Source: Halomonas elongata DSM 2581 (GTDB taxonomy: Bacteria > Pseudomonadota > Gammaproteobacteria > Pseudomonadales > Halomonadaceae). Taken from it: a stretch of 64,000 nucleotides of DNA. The notes beneath the pieces are model-generated. The model made no database searches. It had not been told where the DNA came from and saw only the letters and a program-made list of their open reading frames with translations. The position numbers and the translations under genes are program-made. The stretch lies in the NCBI RefSeq assembly GCF_000196875.2, contig NC_014532.2:2294001-2358000 (forward strand). Reading direction: 5' to 3'. Each line of letters starts with the position of its first letter. The stretch's first letter is position 1. Positions 26,606 to 35,544 of this stretch are shown piece by piece.

Positions 26606-27460
26606 TCAGGCAAAGACCACCGTCTTGTTACCATGCAGCAAGACACGATCCTCCAGATGCCAACGCACGCCCCGCGCCAGCACTGCCTTCTCGACATCGC
26701 GGCCGAACCGCACCAGGTCATTAGGCGTATGGCAATGGCTGACCCGGTGAATGTCCTGCTCGATGATGGGACCGGCATCCAGCTCTTCGGTCACGTAATG
26801 ACAGGTGGCACCAATCAGCTTCACCCCTCGTCGATACGCCTGGTGATACGGCTTGGCACCGGCGAAGGACGGCAAAAAGCTGTGATGGATATTGAGCACG
26901 CGTCCGGCATAGCGCTGGCAGATTCCCGGCGGGAGAATCTGCATGTAGCGCGCCAGCACCACACAGTCGGCGTCCGCCGACTCGACCAGTTGCTCGATCT
27001 CGGCGAACGCCGGCGCCTTGTCTTCGGCCGGTACCGGCACATGGTGGTAGGGAATCTCGTGCCATTCCACCAGACTGCGCAGATCGTCATGGTTGGAGAT
27101 CACCGCTGCAATGTCGCAGTCGAGCTCACCGGCGGTCCAGCGGTAAAGCAGATCCACCAGGCAATGACTTTCCCGGGAGACCATCAGCACCACGCGACGA
27201 CGCTGCCGGGTATCGGTGAGTGCCCATTGCATGTCGAATTCCCGGGCGATCGGTTCGAAAGCCTCGCGCAAGGCCTCTGGCGTCATGCCGACGGTATCGG
27301 CCAGGATTTCGTAGCGCATGAAGAAACGCCCGGACTCGAAATCGGAATGCTGGCTGGCCTCGGTGATGGAACCGCCATGGCCGGTGATGAAACTGGAAAC
27401 ACGGGCCACGATCCCCAGACGATCAGGGCAGGAAATCACCAGACGATAATAATGTGACAT
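26606..27460 (-). CDS. purU: formyltetrahydrofolate deformylase
   Basis: 284 residues. An N-terminal ACT domain ('YYRLVISCPDRLGIVARVSSFITGHGG', residues 3-80) is followed by a formyltransferase-type catalytic domain with 'NIHHSFLPSFAGAKPY' and 'GATCHYVTEELDAGPIIEQ' (catalytic N, H and D). PurU (EC 3.5.1.10) releases formate from 10-formyl-THF to supply PurT and balance one-carbon pools; in E. coli methionine and glycine act through the ACT domain. The gene converges with dinB and diverges from the RNase J-like gene. Confidence 0.96.
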   Translation of the reverse strand: MSHYYRLVISCPDRLGIVARVSSFITGHGGSITEASQHSDFESGRFFMRYEILADTVGMTPEALREAFEPIAREFDMQWALTDTRQRRRVVLMVSRESHCLVDLLYRWTAGELDCDIAAVISNHDDLRSLVEWHEIPYHHVPVPAEDKAPAFAEIEQLVESADADCVVLARYMQILPPGICQRYAGRVLNIHHSFLPSFAGAKPYHQAYRRGVKLIGATCHYVTEELDAGPIIEQDIHRVSHCHTPNDLVRFGRDVEKAVLARGVRWHLEDRVLLHGNKTVVFA

Positions 27461-27543
27461 CGCGAAAGCATTCCATTGGGATAACAGCAGAAGGCGGCAT
27501 TGTAACGAAACCCGGCCAACACTACACGGTACGAAGCGGCGCA

Positions 27544-27573
27544 TTGTGGGGCATGGCAGCGATCCCGTATAGT
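27544..27573 (+). promoter_or_regulatory. candidate promoter of the RNase J-like gene
   Basis: TTGTGG (27544-27549), 18 bp and TATAGT (27568-27573) make a good sigma-70 promoter. Transcription would begin near 27580, which excludes the in-frame GTG at 27572 as start and favours the ATG at 27605. Confidence 0.5.
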
Positions 27574-27604
27574 GGACATCACACTTACTGCCCAGCCCCT
27601 CTCG

Positions 27605-29275
27605 ATGCCCCAGCCCCGCGTTCAGATCCGTTCCCGCCGCCGTGCCCCCCTTCATCTTCTCCCCCTGGGCGGCTGTGGCGAGATCGGGATGAACCTCACG
27701 CTCTATGAACACCGTGACCGCTGGATCGCCGTGGACTGCGGCATGATGATTCGCCAGGACCTGCCGGGCAGCCCCCTGCAAGTACCCGACCTTACTCCCC
27801 TCGAGACTCTGGGCATCGCCCCGGAAGCCCTGGTCATCACCCATGGCCACGAGGACCATATCGGTGCTGCGGCCTGGCTCTGGCCGCAATGGGGCTGCCC
27901 GATCCACGCTACTCCCCTCGCCGCCGGGCTGCTGCGCAGCAAGTTCGCGGAACGCGGCCTGCGTACCGATGCCATCCATGTCATCGAGCCAGGGGAAGCG
28001 ATCGAGATCGGCCACTTCGCGCTGCGCTACCTGCCCCTGACGCACTCGATACCGGAAAGCTGTGCTCTGCTGATACAGGCCGGAGAACGTCGGATCCTGC
28101 ACACCGGCGACTGGAAGCTCGATCCCGCCCCCTTGCTCGGCGCCCCCATCGATGCCGATATCTACCGGGCGATCGCGCCGGTCGACCTGGTGGTCGGCGA
28201 TTCCACCTGCGCCCCGGAGCCAGGACACTCGCGCAGCGAAAGCGAAGTGGCGAACGCCCTGGAAGAGGCCATCGCCGCCCTCAGCGGCCGCGTGGTGGTC
28301 AGTTGCTTTGCCAGCAACCTCGACCGGGTTCTGGCGATCGGCCGGGCGGCCGAGCGTTGCGGACGACGGGTGAGCCTGATGGGGCGCTCCATGGAACGCA
28401 TGGTGCGGATCGCTCAAGGGCTCGGCTATCTGGAGGACTTTCCTGCCCTGGTCCCGGTACACGACCTGGGCTACCTGCCCCCCGATGAGGTGCTGGTGAT
28501 CGCCACCGGCAGCCAGGGCGAACCGCGCGCCGCCCTGTCACGCCTGGCGGCAGGACGTCATCCGCATTTCGAGCTGATGGAGGGCGACAGCGTCATCTTC
28601 TCGGCCCGGGCCATTCCCGGCAACGAACGGCTCATCGAGCGCCTGAAGCATGCCCTGAGACTGACCGGCGTCCGCTTGCTCGACGACACGCACCAGCCGG
28701 CACTGCATGCATCGGGCCACCCTTATCAGGACGAGTTGCGCACCTTCTACGACTGGATTGCACCGTGCAACCTGCTGCCGGTACATGGCGAGGCCCGTCA
28801 TCAGCAGGCCCACCAGGCTCTCGCTAGCGAAATGTCGATCGAAGCGCCGCTGACGCCGCGCAATGGCGATCTGATCCGCCTGGACGACCAGGGCCTTCAC
28901 CTCCAGCGACATTATCGACTGACACCACGCATCATCGATCAGGACAAGATCGCCCCGGTTGCGGGGTCGGGAGGCGAATCCACGGCACGCCATGACCAGT
29001 TGTTCCTGGCCATTTCCGTGGCCGCCAGCGGATGGGGATGGACACGCATCGGCCGCCTCATGCTGGACGACAGCCACGCCAGCCCCCTCGACGAGACGGA
29101 ACTGGCCGACCGGATCGATGAATGTCTGGATGATATCCAGGCAGACTCCCTGGCGGAACTGCGTGAAGCCCTTTACCCGGACATGATGGCCTGGTTAGCC
29201 GACCATCTCCACCGCGTACCCGAAGTGCACCTGCAGATCTTCGCAGTGGAGACCCAGGCCGCGGTGGGGAAGTAA
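27605..29275 (+). CDS. RNase J-like metallo-beta-lactamase/beta-CASP nuclease
   Basis: 556 residues. The metal motif 'THGHEDHIGAAAWLW' and 'HTGDWKLDP' identify a metallo-beta-lactamase with beta-CASP insert, and 'VLVIATGSQGEPRAALSRLA' plus 'LLPVHGEARHQQAH' are RNase J-type motifs. RNase J acts as a 5'-exo/endonuclease on RNA. Gammaproteobacteria normally rely on RNase E, so this copy is an addition or is specialised. No partner gene is adjacent. The start is set by the promoter evidence; the ribosome-binding site is weak. Confidence 0.87.
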   Translation: MPQPRVQIRSRRRAPLHLLPLGGCGEIGMNLTLYEHRDRWIAVDCGMMIRQDLPGSPLQVPDLTPLETLGIAPEALVITHGHEDHIGAAAWLWPQWGCPIHATPLAAGLLRSKFAERGLRTDAIHVIEPGEAIEIGHFALRYLPLTHSIPESCALLIQAGERRILHTGDWKLDPAPLLGAPIDADIYRAIAPVDLVVGDSTCAPEPGHSRSESEVANALEEAIAALSGRVVVSCFASNLDRVLAIGRAAERCGRRVSLMGRSMERMVRIAQGLGYLEDFPALVPVHDLGYLPPDEVLVIATGSQGEPRAALSRLAAGRHPHFELMEGDSVIFSARAIPGNERLIERLKHALRLTGVRLLDDTHQPALHASGHPYQDELRTFYDWIAPCNLLPVHGEARHQQAHQALASEMSIEAPLTPRNGDLIRLDDQGLHLQRHYRLTPRIIDQDKIAPVAGSGGESTARHDQLFLAISVAASGWGWTRIGRLMLDDSHASPLDETELADRIDECLDDIQADSLAELREALYPDMMAWLADHLHRVPEVHLQIFAVETQAAVGK

Positions 29276-29392
29276 CAGGGAAGTTCGCGCACTATTGCGC
29301 CGTACAGACTGAAAGCGTCTTGCGCTCGTCTCCGGCACGCGCGTTTTCTTCAACGCCACCCTATCCTTCCATGCCTCTCGCTCACATGCCCA

Positions 29393-29692
29393 TCATGCCT
29401 TGTCGGCATCCTTGGCATTCTTCGGCGGACGCCCACGCTTGCGCTTGGGCTGATCGGGCACCAGGTCATCAATGGAAAGACCGGCTTCATTGATTTGCTC
29501 GCGAATTTCCGCAAGCTTGCGCGCCTTTTGCGCCTCTTCTTCCTGACGGCGCTTTTCCTCGTCGTTCTTCTGCTCGATCACCTCGCCGATCACCTCGGCC
29601 AGTTTGTGCAGTTGTTCCATGCTCAACTGGCGAGCCGCTGCGCGTGCCACATTCTTGTTTCGAGCGATTCGCTCCAGGGTTTGATTGGACAT
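29393..29692 (-). CDS. H-NS-like protein with AT-hook-type C-terminus
   Basis: 99 residues from 29692, chosen because GGAGGGGG lies 2-3 bases upstream. Residues about 5-60 resemble the H-NS oligomerisation coiled coil ('LSMEQLHKLAEVIGEVIEQ' and a charged helix 'NDEEKRRQEEEAQKARK'), and 'AEIREQINEAGLSIDDL' is the usual H-NS linker. The normal TWTGxGR DNA-binding domain is absent. Instead the chain ends in 'KRKRGRPPKNAK', an AT-hook-like basic GRP core at 83-91. It might bind AT-rich minor groove by the hook or act as an H-NS modulator. Its upstream region is AT-rich. Confidence 0.78.
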   Translation of the reverse strand: MSNQTLERIARNKNVARAAARQLSMEQLHKLAEVIGEVIEQKNDEEKRRQEEEAQKARKLAEIREQINEAGLSIDDLVPDQPKRKRGRPPKNAKDADKA

Positions 29693-29836
29693 TACCCCCT
29701 CCATGACGAATTTAGACGTGCCGGAAAAAGCTGAGTGAACCTTCCACGAGTCTCGGCATGTTCGCTTGACCGCCGAGCTCGTGTTGCACCGGACCATTCA
29801 GTTTTCCCCAAAAGCCGATCGGCCGGCCTAAACAAA

Positions 29837-29864
29837 AGTATATTCGTCAATGCAAGTTTGGCAA
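29837..29864 (-). promoter_or_regulatory. promoter of the H-NS-like gene
   Basis: On the minus strand TTGCCA (29859-29864), a 16-bp spacer and TATACT (29837-29842) give a near-consensus promoter about 145 bp upstream of the start. The surrounding 29800-29930 is conspicuously AT-rich for this GC-rich chromosome, as expected for a site bound by an H-NS-type protein. Confidence 0.6.
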
Positions 29865-29932
29865 GAAAAGCCTGGGAAAAATATATCCAATCATTGGCCA
29901 TAAAAGACGGACAATCGAACTGGCTGAAAACT

Positions 29933-30925
29933 TCAGCCACCGGTCATGTTCATGAACCTAACCACTTGTACATCGCCATCGGTGGTGAAGTGGTGACGCT
30001 CCGGCTTGAGGGGCATCGCCGCCACGATGGCGTTCTTGAGCTCGTCAATATTGCCGGGATGACGTCGCAGCACTTCCCTGAGATCGACCGAATGCTCGTT
30101 GCCCAGACATAGCAGCAGACGACCTTCCACCGTCACGCGCACCCGATTGCAAGAAGAACAAAAATTGTGACTATGCGGCGATATGAAGCCGATACGGGTA
30201 TCGCTGTCGGGCATGCGGAAATAGCGAGACGGGCCCGGAGTCGTCTCGGTGGTGGGGATGAGCTCGTGCTGCTGTTCGATCAGTGCCTGGACTTCATCAC
30301 TCGAACAGTAGGTTTCGGCACGAGAATGATCGGATACATCACCGAGCGGCATTTCCTCGATGAAGCTGATATCGACCCCTTCGCGACGAGCGAAGTCGAC
30401 CAGAGGTATCACCTCGTCATCGTTACGCCCCTTGAGGATCACGGCATTGAGCTTGATGCGTTCGAAACCAGCCTCGCGTGCGGCACGCATGCCATCGATG
30501 ACCTTGTGCAAGTTGCCAGTCCGCGTCAGCCGCCGAAAACGCTCAGGGTCCAGGGAATCGATGCTGATGTTGAGACGCTGAAGCCCTCCTTCGCGCAGGA
30601 GCGATGCGTACTTGCCGAGCCCTGCCCCATTGGTCGTCATGGCGAAGTCCTTGAGACCCGGCAAGGAGCCGATGTCGGCTACCAGTCGATCGATGTCGCG
30701 TCTGACCAGAGGCTCGCCACCGGTCAGGCGAATCTTCTCCACCCCCAGTTCGGTGAAAGCCCTGGCAACCAGACTGAGCTCCTCGAGTGTCAGGACCTGT
30801 TCGCGTGGCAGAAACGTCATCTCCTCGCTCATGCAATACACACAGCGGAAGTCACAGCGATCCGTGACGGAGATGCGCACATAGCTCACCCGTCTGCCGA
30901 AATCGTCGATGAGTTCGTCGGTCAT
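29933..30925 (-). CDS. moaA: GTP 3',8-cyclase, molybdopterin step 1
   Basis: 330 residues. Radical-SAM cysteines are C24, C28 and C31 in 'CDFRCVYC', and the second cluster is carried by '[11 protein letters not shown]' and 'LLLCLG'. The protein ends in a GG-like tail ('NMTGG') required for activation in MoaA. The enzyme (EC 4.1.99.22) turns GTP into 3',8-cyclo-dihydro-GTP for MoaC. It is the last gene of mobA-mobB-moaCD-moaE-moaA and overlaps moaE by 4 bp. Confidence 0.97.
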   Translation of the reverse strand: MTDELIDDFGRRVSYVRISVTDRCDFRCVYCMSEEMTFLPREQVLTLEELSLVARAFTELGVEKIRLTGGEPLVRRDIDRLVADIGSLPGLKDFAMTTNGAGLGKYASLLREGGLQRLNISIDSLDPERFRRLTRTGNLHKVIDGMRAAREAGFERIKLNAVILKGRNDDEVIPLVDFARREGVDISFIEEMPLGDVSDHSRAETYCSSDEVQALIEQQHELIPTTETTPGPSRYFRMPDSDTRIGFISPHSHNFCSSCNRVRVTVEGRLLLCLGNEHSVDLREVLRRHPGNIDELKNAIVAAMPLKPERHHFTTDGDVQVVRFMNMTGG

Positions 30926-31377
30926 GATGATGTCTCCCAGCGTCGGGCGTCTCGATGGTCGGTCTCGCGTTCGGCGACCCAGTAATCGCCACTGGCGGTG
31001 TGTTCCTTTTTCCAGAAAGGGGCGCGCGTCTTGAGATAGTCCATGATGAAATCGCAGGCTTCGAAGGCCGCGCGTCGGTGTGCGCTGGCCACCAGTACCA
31101 GGACAATGGGATCTCCCGGTTCGAGGCGCCCCACACGATGCACCAGTCGCACGTCCTGCAACGGCCAGCGAGCCTCGGCCTCGGCGACGATCTCGGTCAA
31201 TGCGGACTCGGTCATGCCCGGATAATGCTCGAGGCTCAGCGCCTGGACTTCGGGGCGCTCGTTGAAATCTCGCACCAGTCCCGTGAAGCCGACCACCGCA
31301 CCGATATCGTGCCGTCCGGCCAGCAGGTCCCTCTGCTCATCACCCGCATCGAAAGCTTGTTGTTGTACGCGGATCAT
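30922..31377 (-). CDS. moaE: molybdopterin synthase large subunit MoaE
   Basis: 151 residues, as in E. coli. '[12 protein letters not shown]' and '[30 protein letters not shown]' contain the conserved arginine and the K/K-E active-site region of MoaE. With MoaD it converts cyclic pyranopterin monophosphate to molybdopterin. Start 31377 follows the moaCD stop by 4 bp and overlaps moaA, so coupled translation is likely. Confidence 0.96.
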   Translation of the reverse strand: MIRVQQQAFDAGDEQRDLLAGRHDIGAVVGFTGLVRDFNERPEVQALSLEHYPGMTESALTEIVAEAEARWPLQDVRLVHRVGRLEPGDPIVLVLVASAHRRAAFEACDFIMDYLKTRAPFWKKEHTASGDYWVAERETDHRDARRWETSS

Positions 31378-31381
31378 TCGC

Positions 31382-32191
31382 TCAGCCTCCGGTAACCGGG
31401 GGAAAGAAGGCCACTTCGTCATCGGCGGTCAACGGCGTGGCGCCTCCCGCCATGACCTGGTTGACGGCACACAGTACGCGCCCCTCGTCGAGTCCGGCAA
31501 AACGCGCATCCATGTCTTTCAGCACCGCCTTGAGACCATTGATGTCGGCGCTCTCGAGCCGTTCGAAGGGCACCGCTACTTCTCCGACACCGAGACGCTC
31601 GCGTAGCTCCGCCAGACACTTGACGCGCACGCAGGGCTCGCCCAGATCGCAGCGCACGCCCAGGGACACTTCACCGCTGGCACCCTCCCCCGTGACGATA
31701 GGCGAAGCTTCGACCGGTGCCGCACGACGGTAATCGCCGGAAGCACCGCCACTCTTCTCGTCCAGGTGGATGGCGCCGATTTCCATGTCCTTGTCCACCG
31801 CCTTGCACATATCGTAGAGCGTCAGGCAGGCCACGGATACCGCCGTCAACGCTTCCATCTCGACGCCCGTGCGACCGTTCAGCCGACAGCGCGCGGTGAC
31901 ATGCACCCCGCCTCCCGCTTCGTCGAGCTGGAAGTCGACCTCGACCTTGGACAAGGGCAGCGCATGACACAGAGGGATCAGCTCATGGGTGCGCTTGGCG
32001 GCCTGAATGGCGGCGATACGCGCCGTGGCCAGAACATCGCCCTTGGGCAGGTTGCCCTCGGCCAGCAACTGCAATGTTGCCTGCCGCATATGGATGACGC
32101 CGGAGGCACAGGCCTCCCGGCGACTCTCGGGCTTGTCGGCCACATCGACCATGCGGGCCTCGCCGCGTGCGTTGAGATGGGTCAGGGTCAT
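31382..32191 (-). CDS. moaC: MoaC-MoaD fusion: pyranopterin monophosphate synthase joined to molybdopterin synthase small subunit
   Basis: 269 residues with no stop between two domains. Residues 1-158 are MoaC: '[28 protein letters not shown]' (K50), '[31 protein letters not shown]' (E111, E113, D127, K130). The usual SGGKSGD is SGGASGD here. A linker (159-187) joins residues 188-269, a MoaD fold ('[14 protein letters not shown]') ending in the TGG tail that must carry the thiocarboxylate. Internal in-frame GTG codons could still give a separate MoaD, but none is well spaced from the GGGGGAGG in the linker. moaE begins 4 bp downstream. Confidence 0.88.
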   Translation of the reverse strand: MTLTHLNARGEARMVDVADKPESRREACASGVIHMRQATLQLLAEGNLPKGDVLATARIAAIQAAKRTHELIPLCHALPLSKVEVDFQLDEAGGGVHVTARCRLNGRTGVEMEALTAVSVACLTLYDMCKAVDKDMEIGAIHLDEKSGGASGDYRRAAPVEASPIVTGEGASGEVSLGVRCDLGEPCVRVKCLAELRERLGVGEVAVPFERLESADINGLKAVLKDMDARFAGLDEGRVLCAVNQVMAGGATPLTADDEVAFFPPVTGG

Positions 32192-32261
32192 GGATTCAAT
32201 GCCTACAGTCACGGTAGAGATTGGATGGCCACCTTGTCGATGACCTCGCAGCAGGATAACG

Positions 32262-32843
32262 TCATGCCTTCCCGGTCCGCGGCGCACGCTCGTCGGGCCA
32301 GCGTAACGGCCAGGCCGCCACCCAGTCGACCAGGGCACCGAGGTCGTCGAGATCCAGCCGCTCGACATCGGGCGGATGCGGCGCGTCTCCCTTGGCGGCC
32401 ACGGCCTTGATCCAGGGATCCTCCGCAGCGCGCGGCGGCTTGCCCAGCTCGCTCCGGTACAATTCCAGCTTGGGCAAGGGCCAGGCCTTGAAGCCTTCCA
32501 CCAGGATCAGGTCCGGCGACTGCGGGCGCACCATCTCGATCAGTTGCGCCAGATCCGCTTCTTCGCGATCCGGGGTTTCCAGCATCATCGCGATCCGCGC
32601 CCGGGAGGCCACCAGCATCGGTGTCGCTCCGGCCTGACGCAGACGGTGGCTATCCTTGCCCGGTTGATCGACGTCGAAATCGTGATGGGCATGCTTGATC
32701 ACTGCCACTCGCAGGCCGCGCTGCCGCAAGGCGGGCAGCAATTGCTCGAGCAATGTCGTCTTGCCCGTTCCGCTCCAGGCAGCGATGCCCAGCAAGGCGG
32801 GCGATTCGGGCAATGCCAGTGTCGCGGGTACTCCATCGGTCAT
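32262..32843 (-). CDS. mobB: molybdopterin-guanine dinucleotide biosynthesis protein MobB
   Basis: 193 residues. The P-loop 'WSGTGKTT' is at 23-30, followed by '[26 protein letters not shown]' and 'DLILVEGFK', all typical of MobB. This GTP-binding adaptor supports MobA during guanylation of molybdopterin. The ATG overlaps the mobA stop by 4 bp. The C-terminal extension (about 165-193) is family-typical. Confidence 0.94.
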   Translation of the reverse strand: MTDGVPATLALPESPALLGIAAWSGTGKTTLLEQLLPALRQRGLRVAVIKHAHHDFDVDQPGKDSHRLRQAGATPMLVASRARIAMMLETPDREEADLAQLIEMVRPQSPDLILVEGFKAWPLPKLELYRSELGKPPRAAEDPWIKAVAAKGDAPHPPDVERLDLDDLGALVDWVAAWPLRWPDERAPRTGKA

Positions 32844-33445
32844 GGCGATGCCGCCTCCCTGCCGAGCTCATGTGCCAGACGCTGCCGCTCGGCATCGGTG
32901 TTGAGATTGGCGAAGGCCTCGGGGCAGTCGGAAACATCGACCCAGACGCGCTCATGCCGCGCCTGCCAGGTTTCGACCTTGCGCACGCCCTCGACCAGGC
33001 AATGCGCCAGGTCATCGGCCAGGGCAACACGCACCAGGGCCACCACCGGATGGGCACGATGTCCATCATGGGCGACGGCAATGTCGGCCTCGCCGATACC
33101 GGCGACCAGGCGGTCGACCAGCGAAGGCGGCAAAGCCGGCGTATCGCACGGCACGACTACCAACCAGGGAGTGCGGGCGGCACGCAGGCCACTGTAGAGG
33201 CCCATCAGCGGCCCCTGATACCCGGCTTCGATATCAGCGACGACCCGGTCGGCCAGCGAGGCATAGTCCTCATGATGCCGATTGGCGGTGATCAACAGCT
33301 CGCTCACGTGGTCACGCAGCACGTCGCCGGCATGGGCAGCCAGGGGGCGACCAAGAAAGAGCTCGAGGCCCTTGTCGCGTCCCCCCATGCGGCTTCCCCG
33401 ACCACCGGCCAGCACCAGGCCGGTCAGGTCGTCGCGACGGATCAT
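32840..33445 (-). CDS. mobA: molybdenum cofactor guanylyltransferase MobA
   Basis: 201 residues from 33445, selected by AGGAG eight bases upstream. The nucleotidyltransferase loop 'LAGGRGSRMGGRDK' is at 12-25 with K25, then 'GPLMGLYSGLRAA' and 'VPCDTPALPP' (metal-binding D). MobA transfers GMP to Mo-molybdopterin to give the bis-MGD cofactor of DMSO-reductase-family enzymes. It is the first gene of the molybdenum cofactor operon. Confidence 0.95.
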   Translation of the reverse strand: MIRRDDLTGLVLAGGRGSRMGGRDKGLELFLGRPLAAHAGDVLRDHVSELLITANRHHEDYASLADRVVADIEAGYQGPLMGLYSGLRAARTPWLVVVPCDTPALPPSLVDRLVAGIGEADIAVAHDGHRAHPVVALVRVALADDLAHCLVEGVRKVETWQARHERVWVDVSDCPEAFANLNTDAERQRLAHELGREAASP

Positions 33446-33609
33446 GACGTCTCCTGCGTTCGGTAACTCTTCAGCCATGATGCCTCACCCAGCGGCTCGG
33501 TGCCATGGCTCTGGGCCTCGATGGTGACCCGAAGGCACTCGAGCGGGTATCATGCGTCAAGAATTTTCCACAATGCAGGATGGCGGCAACGCCGCTCACG
33601 GGACACAGG

Positions 33610-34212
33610 ATGGAAGAAGGATTCGATGTCGGAGCGCGTCTGCGCCAGCTCCGACAGGAACGACAGCTCTCGCAGCGCGAACTCGCCAAGCGCGCCCAGG
33701 TCACCAACAGCACCATCTCGCTGATCGAGCAGAACAGCGTCAGCCCCTCGGTCAGCTCGCTGAAGAAAATACTCGACGCCTTGCCGGTATCGATCACCGC
33801 CTTCTTCGCCGGGGAGGAACCCAGCCATCCTCGCCCCTTCTACCGGGCCGAGGAACTCACCGAGATCGGCGATGGCGTACTCTCGTGGCGCCTGGTGGCG
33901 GCACGCCGCCCCGATCGACGCATGTCGGTACTCCATGAGCGCTACCCGCCCGGCGCCGACAGCGGCGAGGACATGCTCGAGCACGACGGCGAAGAAGGCG
34001 GCGTGGTCATCTCCGGCCACATCGAAATCACGGTCAATGGCGAGGTCGCGGTCCTCTCGGCCGGCGATGCCTACTACTTCGACTCCCGGCTCCCCCACCG
34101 CTTCCGCAATGCCGGCGACACCGAATGCGTGATCGTCAGCGCCAACACCCCGCCCTCCTTCTCGGATGGCGGCGAGGTACTGCACCACGGGCAGAGCGGC
34201 GCCGAGGGCTGA
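33610..34212 (+). CDS. XRE-family regulator with C-terminal cupin domain, PuuR-like
   Basis: 200 residues from 33610. The Xre helix-turn-helix ('RQERQLSQRELAKRAQVTNSTISLIEQNSVSPSVSSLKKIL', about 15-70) precedes a cupin ('GEEGGVVISGHIEITVNGE', 'DAYYFDSRLPHRF'). This order and the tail 'VSANTPPSF' recall PuuR, the putrescine-utilisation repressor. No putrescine genes are adjacent; it is divergent from mobA and convergent with the uracil permease. The start is uncertain: an ATG at 33580 is also possible. Confidence 0.85.
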   Translation: MEEGFDVGARLRQLRQERQLSQRELAKRAQVTNSTISLIEQNSVSPSVSSLKKILDALPVSITAFFAGEEPSHPRPFYRAEELTEIGDGVLSWRLVAARRPDRRMSVLHERYPPGADSGEDMLEHDGEEGGVVISGHIEITVNGEVAVLSAGDAYYFDSRLPHRFRNAGDTECVIVSANTPPSFSDGGEVLHHGQSGAEG

Positions 34213-34244
34213 GCCACCACTCTCAGCCCTTGCAACGTGCCCAC

Positions 34245-35486
34245 TCAGGCTTCGGGCTCAGGCGGCAACACCCAATTGAGCCCGATACCGACCAGCGCCG
34301 CGAGGCTCACGCCCTGCAGGGTGAACTGACCATCGCCGAATTGCATGCCGCCGATGCCGAACACCAGGATCAACGACACCACCACCAGGTTACGCGAAGC
34401 GGTCAAGGCGCTGCCCGCCCGCACCAGGGTATTCATGCCCACCACGGCGATGGAACCGAACAGCAGCGTCATGATGCCCCCCATCACCGGCGCCGGAATG
34501 GTCTGCAACACGGCTCCCAGCTTGCCGAGGAAGGACAGCACGATGGCGATGGCAGCGGTGACCAGCATGATGCGCGGATTGAAGGCCCGCGTCAGGGTGA
34601 CGGCACCGGTCACTTCGGAATAGGTAGTGTTGGGCGGCCCCCCGAACAGCGCCGCCGTGCAGGTCGCCAGGCCATCGCCCAGCAGGGTGCGATGCAGACC
34701 CGGCTTTTCGAGATAATGGCGGCGCGTCACCGAACCAATGGCGACCATGTCGCCGATGTGCTCCACCGCCGGCGCAATGGCCACCGGAATCATGAACAGC
34801 ACCGCCGCCCAGTGGAAGGTCGGCGCCGTGAACTCGGGCAGCGCCAGCCAGGACGCCTCGCGAACCGGCGTGAAATCCACCACGCCCATCATCATCGACA
34901 GCGCATAGCCGGTCACGATGCCGCCCATGATCGGTACCAGGCGGATCAGGCCACGGCCGAAGACCGCCAGCACCAGGGTCACCAGCAGGCTCGCCATGGA
35001 CAGGGTGATGGCACGCCCGTAGCCGATGGTTTCACTGGTCTGACCGGTCGCCATGTCGACCGCCACCGGCGCCAGCGCCAGGCCGATGACCATGATCACC
35101 GGCCCGACCACCACCGGCGGGAGCAGCCGATGCAGCCAGGCGGTGCCCTTGAGCCTCACCAGTTGGGAAATGAGGACATAGACCAGACCGGCCGCCAGCA
35201 TGCCGCCCAGGGTGGCGGGAATGCCGAAGCTTTCCACAGAACTCTGGATGGGTGCGATGAAGGCGAAGGATGACGCCAGGAAGACCGGCACGCTGGCACC
35301 CGTGACAGCATGAAAGACCAGGGTGCCGACACCGGCAGTGAACAACGCCACATTCGGATCCAGACCGGTGAGCAGCGGCACCAGCACCAGGGCACCAAAG
35401 GCCACGAAAAGCATCTGCGCGCCCACCAGCAAGGTGCGCAGCGGGGTATCGGTCGGCATGGCCGGGGCCGTCGTATCGTCGGTCAT
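34245..35486 (-). CDS. NCS2-family uracil/xanthine permease (UraA/RutG type)
   Basis: 413 residues from 35486 with AGGAG eight bases upstream. About 12-14 hydrophobic helices; 'TGASVPVFLASSFAFIAPIQ' is the TM3 NCS2 block and 'EHIGDMVAIGSVT' plus 'FGGPPNTTYSEVTGAV' are the substrate-site motifs with the conserved glutamate. It imports uracil or a related base by H+ symport. It is a single gene, away from upp at 43.7 kb, which would trap the uracil. Confidence 0.9.
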   Translation of the reverse strand: MTDDTTAPAMPTDTPLRTLLVGAQMLFVAFGALVLVPLLTGLDPNVALFTAGVGTLVFHAVTGASVPVFLASSFAFIAPIQSSVESFGIPATLGGMLAAGLVYVLISQLVRLKGTAWLHRLLPPVVVGPVIMVIGLALAPVAVDMATGQTSETIGYGRAITLSMASLLVTLVLAVFGRGLIRLVPIMGGIVTGYALSMMMGVVDFTPVREASWLALPEFTAPTFHWAAVLFMIPVAIAPAVEHIGDMVAIGSVTRRHYLEKPGLHRTLLGDGLATCTAALFGGPPNTTYSEVTGAVTLTRAFNPRIMLVTAAIAIVLSFLGKLGAVLQTIPAPVMGGIMTLLFGSIAVVGMNTLVRAGSALTASRNLVVVSLILVFGIGGMQFGDGQFTLQGVSLAALVGIGLNWVLPPEPEA

Positions 35487-35544
35487 CGGAGAGGCTCCTG
35501 GTATGGGCGAAAGCAAACGGGCGGCATTCTAGCAACCCCGACCG

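Noticed and set aside
26606..28462. 618-codon minus-strand open frame covering purU and the region upstream
   Set aside because: Only 26606-27460 shows PurU similarity. The rest is antisense to the RNase J-like gene and is open only because of high GC.
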